Source: GCA-016699445 sp964555055 (lineage in GTDB: Bacteria > UBA10199 > JACPAL01 > GCA-016699445). From it: a DNA stretch of 64,000 nt. This document shows, piece after piece, positions 61,152 to 64,000 of the stretch. Under the pieces are notes generated by a model, which was not told where the DNA came from, ran no database searches, and worked only from the letters and a program-made list of their open reading frames with translations. A program made the position numbers and the translations under genes. The DNA lies in contig CAZKQW010000007.1 in assembly GCA_964555055.1 (NCBI GenBank), forward strand, positions 111,478-175,477, given 5' to 3'. Every line of letters starts with the position of its first letter. Position 1 is the stretch's first letter.

Positions 61152-62510
61152 ATGAAAAAACGGATCTTAATTTCGGTATTTTTTTTATTAATAGCCACTC
61201 ATCTGCGAGCCACGACGATCACGGTGACGAGCCTGGCGGATTCCGGTGCGGGAACTTTGAGACAGGCGATCACGACCGCTAGCGCCGGCGATACGATCGA
61301 TTTCGGGGCTCTCAGCGGGACGATCGCTCTTGGATCGAGCCTGCCGACCATTAGCCAAAACCTGACGATCAACGGCAATAATAACGTTACCATCCAGGCA
61401 GGGACAGGAATACGGGCTTTCACTTTGGATGGCGGCGCCGGCGCGCCGGTTTCGGTGACGATCCAAAATCTGACGATCACGAATGGGGACGTCGCCGCGG
61501 CGGGAGCCATTTTCGCCAATAATAACCTTTCCCTCACGATCGACCACTGTGTTTTTACCGATAACGTGGGAGCGGGTGGTGGAGGCGCCGTTCAGATCGT
61601 GAATGGACCGACGGCGACCATCACGAACTCGACTTTTCGCGACAATCAAACGGTCACTAATGGCGGCGCCATCTTCGTAGGAGACGCGACGCTCACCATC
61701 AAGAAAAGCCGTTTCATACGTAACCGATCCACAGGGGCTCGTGGCGGCGCCATCGCGCTAGGTTCGGCGGATGGGGATACGAATGTCACGATTAAAACCA
61801 GTCTCTTCCTGCAAAACAGCGCGACCGACGGGGGAGGGGCTATTTATGCCGCTCAGCCCATCGGTGTCGCGACTTCTTTGACCCTCAATCGCGTCAGCAT
61901 CATCGGAAACGACGGGGATCAGGGAGGGGTCGGGACGAGTTCCGCAGGCGGTATTTCCACCGGGACGTCGACGGTCGGTACGCTGAACTTGAAGAACACT
62001 TTTCTGGCGATCAATGGAAAGAACCGGTCGGGAGCGAGCGCTGATGCCTTCACGGGCGGGACAGATAACTGCGCGGGCGCCACCTATACGACCCAGGGGA
62101 ATAATCTCTCCGACATCAGCGATGCGGACTGCGTCTTCGGCGGCGGCGATTTCAGCGCGGGTACGGCGGGGTTGGATTACACCGCGGACGCCACGACCAT
62201 TACCTTAGCCACGAGCCCCCTCACGAGTTCGAGCCAGGCCATCAATAATGGAAGCTGTGTGGGGGATGCCGACCTCGCGGCGGATATTGATGGGAACGCC
62301 AATGTCGGCACGTGCGATATCGGCGCTTTCGAATTCCAAGGCAGCGGGGGGAGTTCCGGGTCCGGAGGATCCTCGGGAAGCGGGGGAAGCGGAGGCGATA
62401 GTGGATCCGGGGGAGATAGCGGTTCTGGTGGTTCTTCGGGAACGGGCGGTACGGGAGGTGCCCCTGTCGCCGCTTCCAGCGGTTGCTCCCTTATTTCCTA
62501 TCGTTTGTAG
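61152..62510 (+). CDS. Secreted parallel beta-helix protein with Gly/Ser-rich tail
   Basis: 452 residues. A signal peptide ends near HLRA. Residues about 20-330 are right-handed beta-helix repeats of the choice-of-anchor Q type (TVTSLADSGAGTLRQAI at the start, then NLTINGNNNVTI, NNNLSLTIDHCVF, GDATLTIKKSRF). The domain ends with CDIGAFEFQG, characteristic of that family. Residues about 395-440 are a Gly/Ser tract, and the last eleven residues contain a single Cys (GCSLI), possibly a sorting or lipid-attachment signal. Converges with the LamG gene, 12 bases apart. Role at the surface unknown. Confidence 0.8.
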   Translation: MKKRILISVFFLLIATHLRATTITVTSLADSGAGTLRQAITTASAGDTIDFGALSGTIALGSSLPTISQNLTINGNNNVTIQAGTGIRAFTLDGGAGAPVSVTIQNLTITNGDVAAAGAIFANNNLSLTIDHCVFTDNVGAGGGGAVQIVNGPTATITNSTFRDNQTVTNGGAIFVGDATLTIKKSRFIRNRSTGARGGAIALGSADGDTNVTIKTSLFLQNSATDGGGAIYAAQPIGVATSLTLNRVSIIGNDGDQGGVGTSSAGGISTGTSTVGTLNLKNTFLAINGKNRSGASADAFTGGTDNCAGATYTTQGNNLSDISDADCVFGGGDFSAGTAGLDYTADATTITLATSPLTSSSQAINNGSCVGDADLAADIDGNANVGTCDIGAFEFQGSGGSSGSGGSSGSGGSGGDSGSGGDSGSGGSSGTGGTGGAPVAASSGCSLISYRL

Positions 62511-62522
62511 GTCGTTTCAAGG

Positions 62523-63779
62523 TTAGCGGCAGAAGGCGGCTAAAGAAACCAATGAAGCTCCCGCCTCCAATTGGTCGGCGCATATGAGATCCTGCACGTC
62601 CCGTTGGCTTGCTCGGCCTTCCCAAGCGTAAGCCTGGTCGATGGTTCCTTGGAGAAGATTGTTCGAAGAACCGCCGGCTTGGCTGGCTCCCAGGAAAAGC
62701 ATATCGCTGCTGGTTAAGGCTCGAGAGCATCCTGTGGCGCTTCCCGCGGATAAGCCGTCCACGTAAAGATCCATGCGGTCACCCGTGCGAGCGAGCGCTA
62801 CGTGATGGAAATTAGCATCGGTAATGCGCGTGGCTCCTGAGGATAAGGTGCATGAACCATCATTATAACTAAATTGAAGTTCCCCCGTCATCCCATCGAT
62901 CCTTAAAGCGTATGCCGCTCTGCGAGCAAAAATCGTTCTCGCTGAGCCCGCGGTACCTAACTGGATCCACGCCGCCATTCCGAAATCACCGGAGAAGCTC
63001 CCATAAGTGGGACTATTCGCCACGATTTTATCTCCAGTCGCCGATAAGTTGATCCCGTTGCCGCTAAAGCCCATGGCGACGCGCATCCCTCCCGTCAATG
63101 TGGCGAATACGGGAGGCGGTACGGCATGGCTAGAGAAGACCATGCTTCCCGAAATCTCATCCATACGGGCGAAAAATTGAGCGGTTCCGGGGCGGGAGAA
63201 TGTACGGCTTGCGTCTTCGCCGATATCGGAAGCGGCATCCAGTCCAGCGTCCGAAGAGGGACGTTCTTCCGGAACATCCAAACCAGCCTCAAAAGCCGTA
63301 TCGGGAAGCCCACCGTCCATGGCAGTCGGAACATCCTCCGTCGCGCCATCGAGGGCGGTTTCCGGAGCGTCTGGGAAAGACATATCGGGTGCCGCATCAC
63401 GTGTTGCATCGGGGAAGGCGGCATCCGGACTGTCTCTCTCGGGAAGGTCGACAAATACTTCCGGGCCCATGGTTATGTCGGGAGCTTCCTCGGAGGCATC
63501 GGCTCCGTCTATCGCGCCATCCGTCGCATCTCCTCTCGCGGTATCGGGACGCTCCCCGGTGTCCACGGGCGTTTGACCATCGACGGCACTCGCATCGGCA
63601 TCCGCCGGAGGGGCGTCACGGCTCGCATCCATGACGTCCCCACCGTCCGGTATGGCCCTTGGCCCGGCGGTGGGATGGCTCAAACCGCAACTCGTCAGGA
63701 CCTTGACAAGGCCAACGAGGAATAGAGTCGGTAAGGTTGGGAGTCTTCTGTGTTCGACGACCGCGAATTGCTGAGGCAT
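62523..63779 (-). CDS. Lipoprotein with Asp-rich linker and LamG-type domain
   Basis: 418 residues from the ATG at 63779; a longer frame upstream lacks a signal. The signal ends LTSC, placing the lipid on Cys31. Residues about 35-185 are an Asp/Ala/Pro-rich low-complexity linker. Residues about 200-418 are a LamG/concanavalin-type jelly roll, with AAWIQLGTAGSARTIFAR, FHHVALARTGDRMDLYVDG and the late GTIDQAYAWEGRAS, the family's usual ending. Such domains bind sugars or proteins at the cell surface. The linker style is shared with the lipoprotein at 36107. Confidence 0.82.
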   Translation of the reverse strand: MPQQFAVVEHRRLPTLPTLFLVGLVKVLTSCGLSHPTAGPRAIPDGGDVMDASRDAPPADADASAVDGQTPVDTGERPDTARGDATDGAIDGADASEEAPDITMGPEVFVDLPERDSPDAAFPDATRDAAPDMSFPDAPETALDGATEDVPTAMDGGLPDTAFEAGLDVPEERPSSDAGLDAASDIGEDASRTFSRPGTAQFFARMDEISGSMVFSSHAVPPPVFATLTGGMRVAMGFSGNGINLSATGDKIVANSPTYGSFSGDFGMAAWIQLGTAGSARTIFARRAAYALRIDGMTGELQFSYNDGSCTLSSGATRITDANFHHVALARTGDRMDLYVDGLSAGSATGCSRALTSSDMLFLGASQAGGSSNNLLQGTIDQAYAWEGRASQRDVQDLICADQLEAGASLVSLAAFCR

Positions 63780-64000
63780 CGCCGGGGCGTACCGGTTTGG
63801 CGTAATGATGGGCTCTGTGGAAGGCGTCGGCTGGGATGGTAAAGGACCTGAAAAAGACGCCACTCTATCGATGAAAGCCATAAGGATCTCCTACCCGCGG
63901 GAGGTATCGGCGGAAAGGGAAAAAAGTTGCGTTGCGTCAGAAAGAAAGATCCGTCCATCTACTGGGGGTGAGAAATAACGGAGTAAAGTAGGTTACTTAG
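63780..64000. other. Intergenic end of window
   Basis: About 220 bases upstream of the LamG lipoprotein gene. No gene, RNA or repeat was recognised; it presumably holds the promoter of the minus-strand gene. Confidence 0.4.

Noticed and set aside
62340..62460. Tandem repeats at the end of the beta-helix gene suggesting a CRISPR-like or minisatellite array
   Set aside because: Degenerate codons for a Gly/Ser linker with no spacer structure.
1..64000. Insertion sequences, prophage or CRISPR arrays
   Set aside because: No transposase, integrase, phage structural gene or regular repeat-spacer array was found on either strand.

Overview
The window comes from a Gram-negative, respiring, hopanoid-associated bacterium. 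Evidence: a long NADH dehydrogenase (complex I) cluster, TonB-dependent uptake through an outer membrane, many lipoproteins, HpnH and an HpnN-like transporter. Asp-rich linkers behind lipoprotein signals and the split F0 cluster suggest the former Deltaproteobacteria (Bdellovibrionota or Myxococcota type). That placement is inference; no 16S rRNA is present. No CRISPR array, insertion sequence or phage was seen.

Layout. 1-21.4 kb (+): complex I in the order nuoL-M-N-A, hpnN-like, nuoB-C-D-E-F-G, an epoxide-hydrolase-like gene (-), a lytic transglycosylase, nuoH-J-K-L-M-N. All three antiporter-like subunits occur twice and nuoI is not seen. 21.4-24.3 kb (-): a 973-residue protein with a caspase-like C-terminus. 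24.6-29 kb (-): AAA/DUF4143 ATPase, then hemL-atpZ-atpI-atpB-atpE, the membrane part of ATP synthase, ending in a clear terminator. 29.1-31.5 kb (+): an MBOAT acyltransferase and hpnH.

31.5-41.5 kb (-): a vitamin B12 uptake locus led by a cobalamin riboswitch: btuB, two lipoproteins with propeller-like sequence, btuF, a small exported protein, btuC, btuD, tonB and a DUF3047 gene. The two lipoproteins sit where a surface B12-capture protein would be expected, as BtuG in Bacteroidota. This is the best candidate for an undescribed system here.

41.5-50.1 kb: a NUDIX hydrolase, a nucleotidyltransferase/winged-helix pair resembling AbiE-type toxin-antitoxin systems, the macromolecular synthesis operon rpsU-yqeY-dnaG-rpoD, a CAU tRNA, a zinc-ribbon protein, a small unknown gene, an RNase H and the RNase P RNA. 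50.1-56.7 kb: a VapBC-like pair, a methyltransferase, a beta-oxidation operon behind a palindromic operator, DUF983, yajQ and an orphan gene. 56.7-61.0 kb (-): bolA-proB-proA-rsfS-gpmI. 61.1-63.8 kb: two convergent surface-protein genes, a beta-helix protein and a LamG-type lipoprotein.
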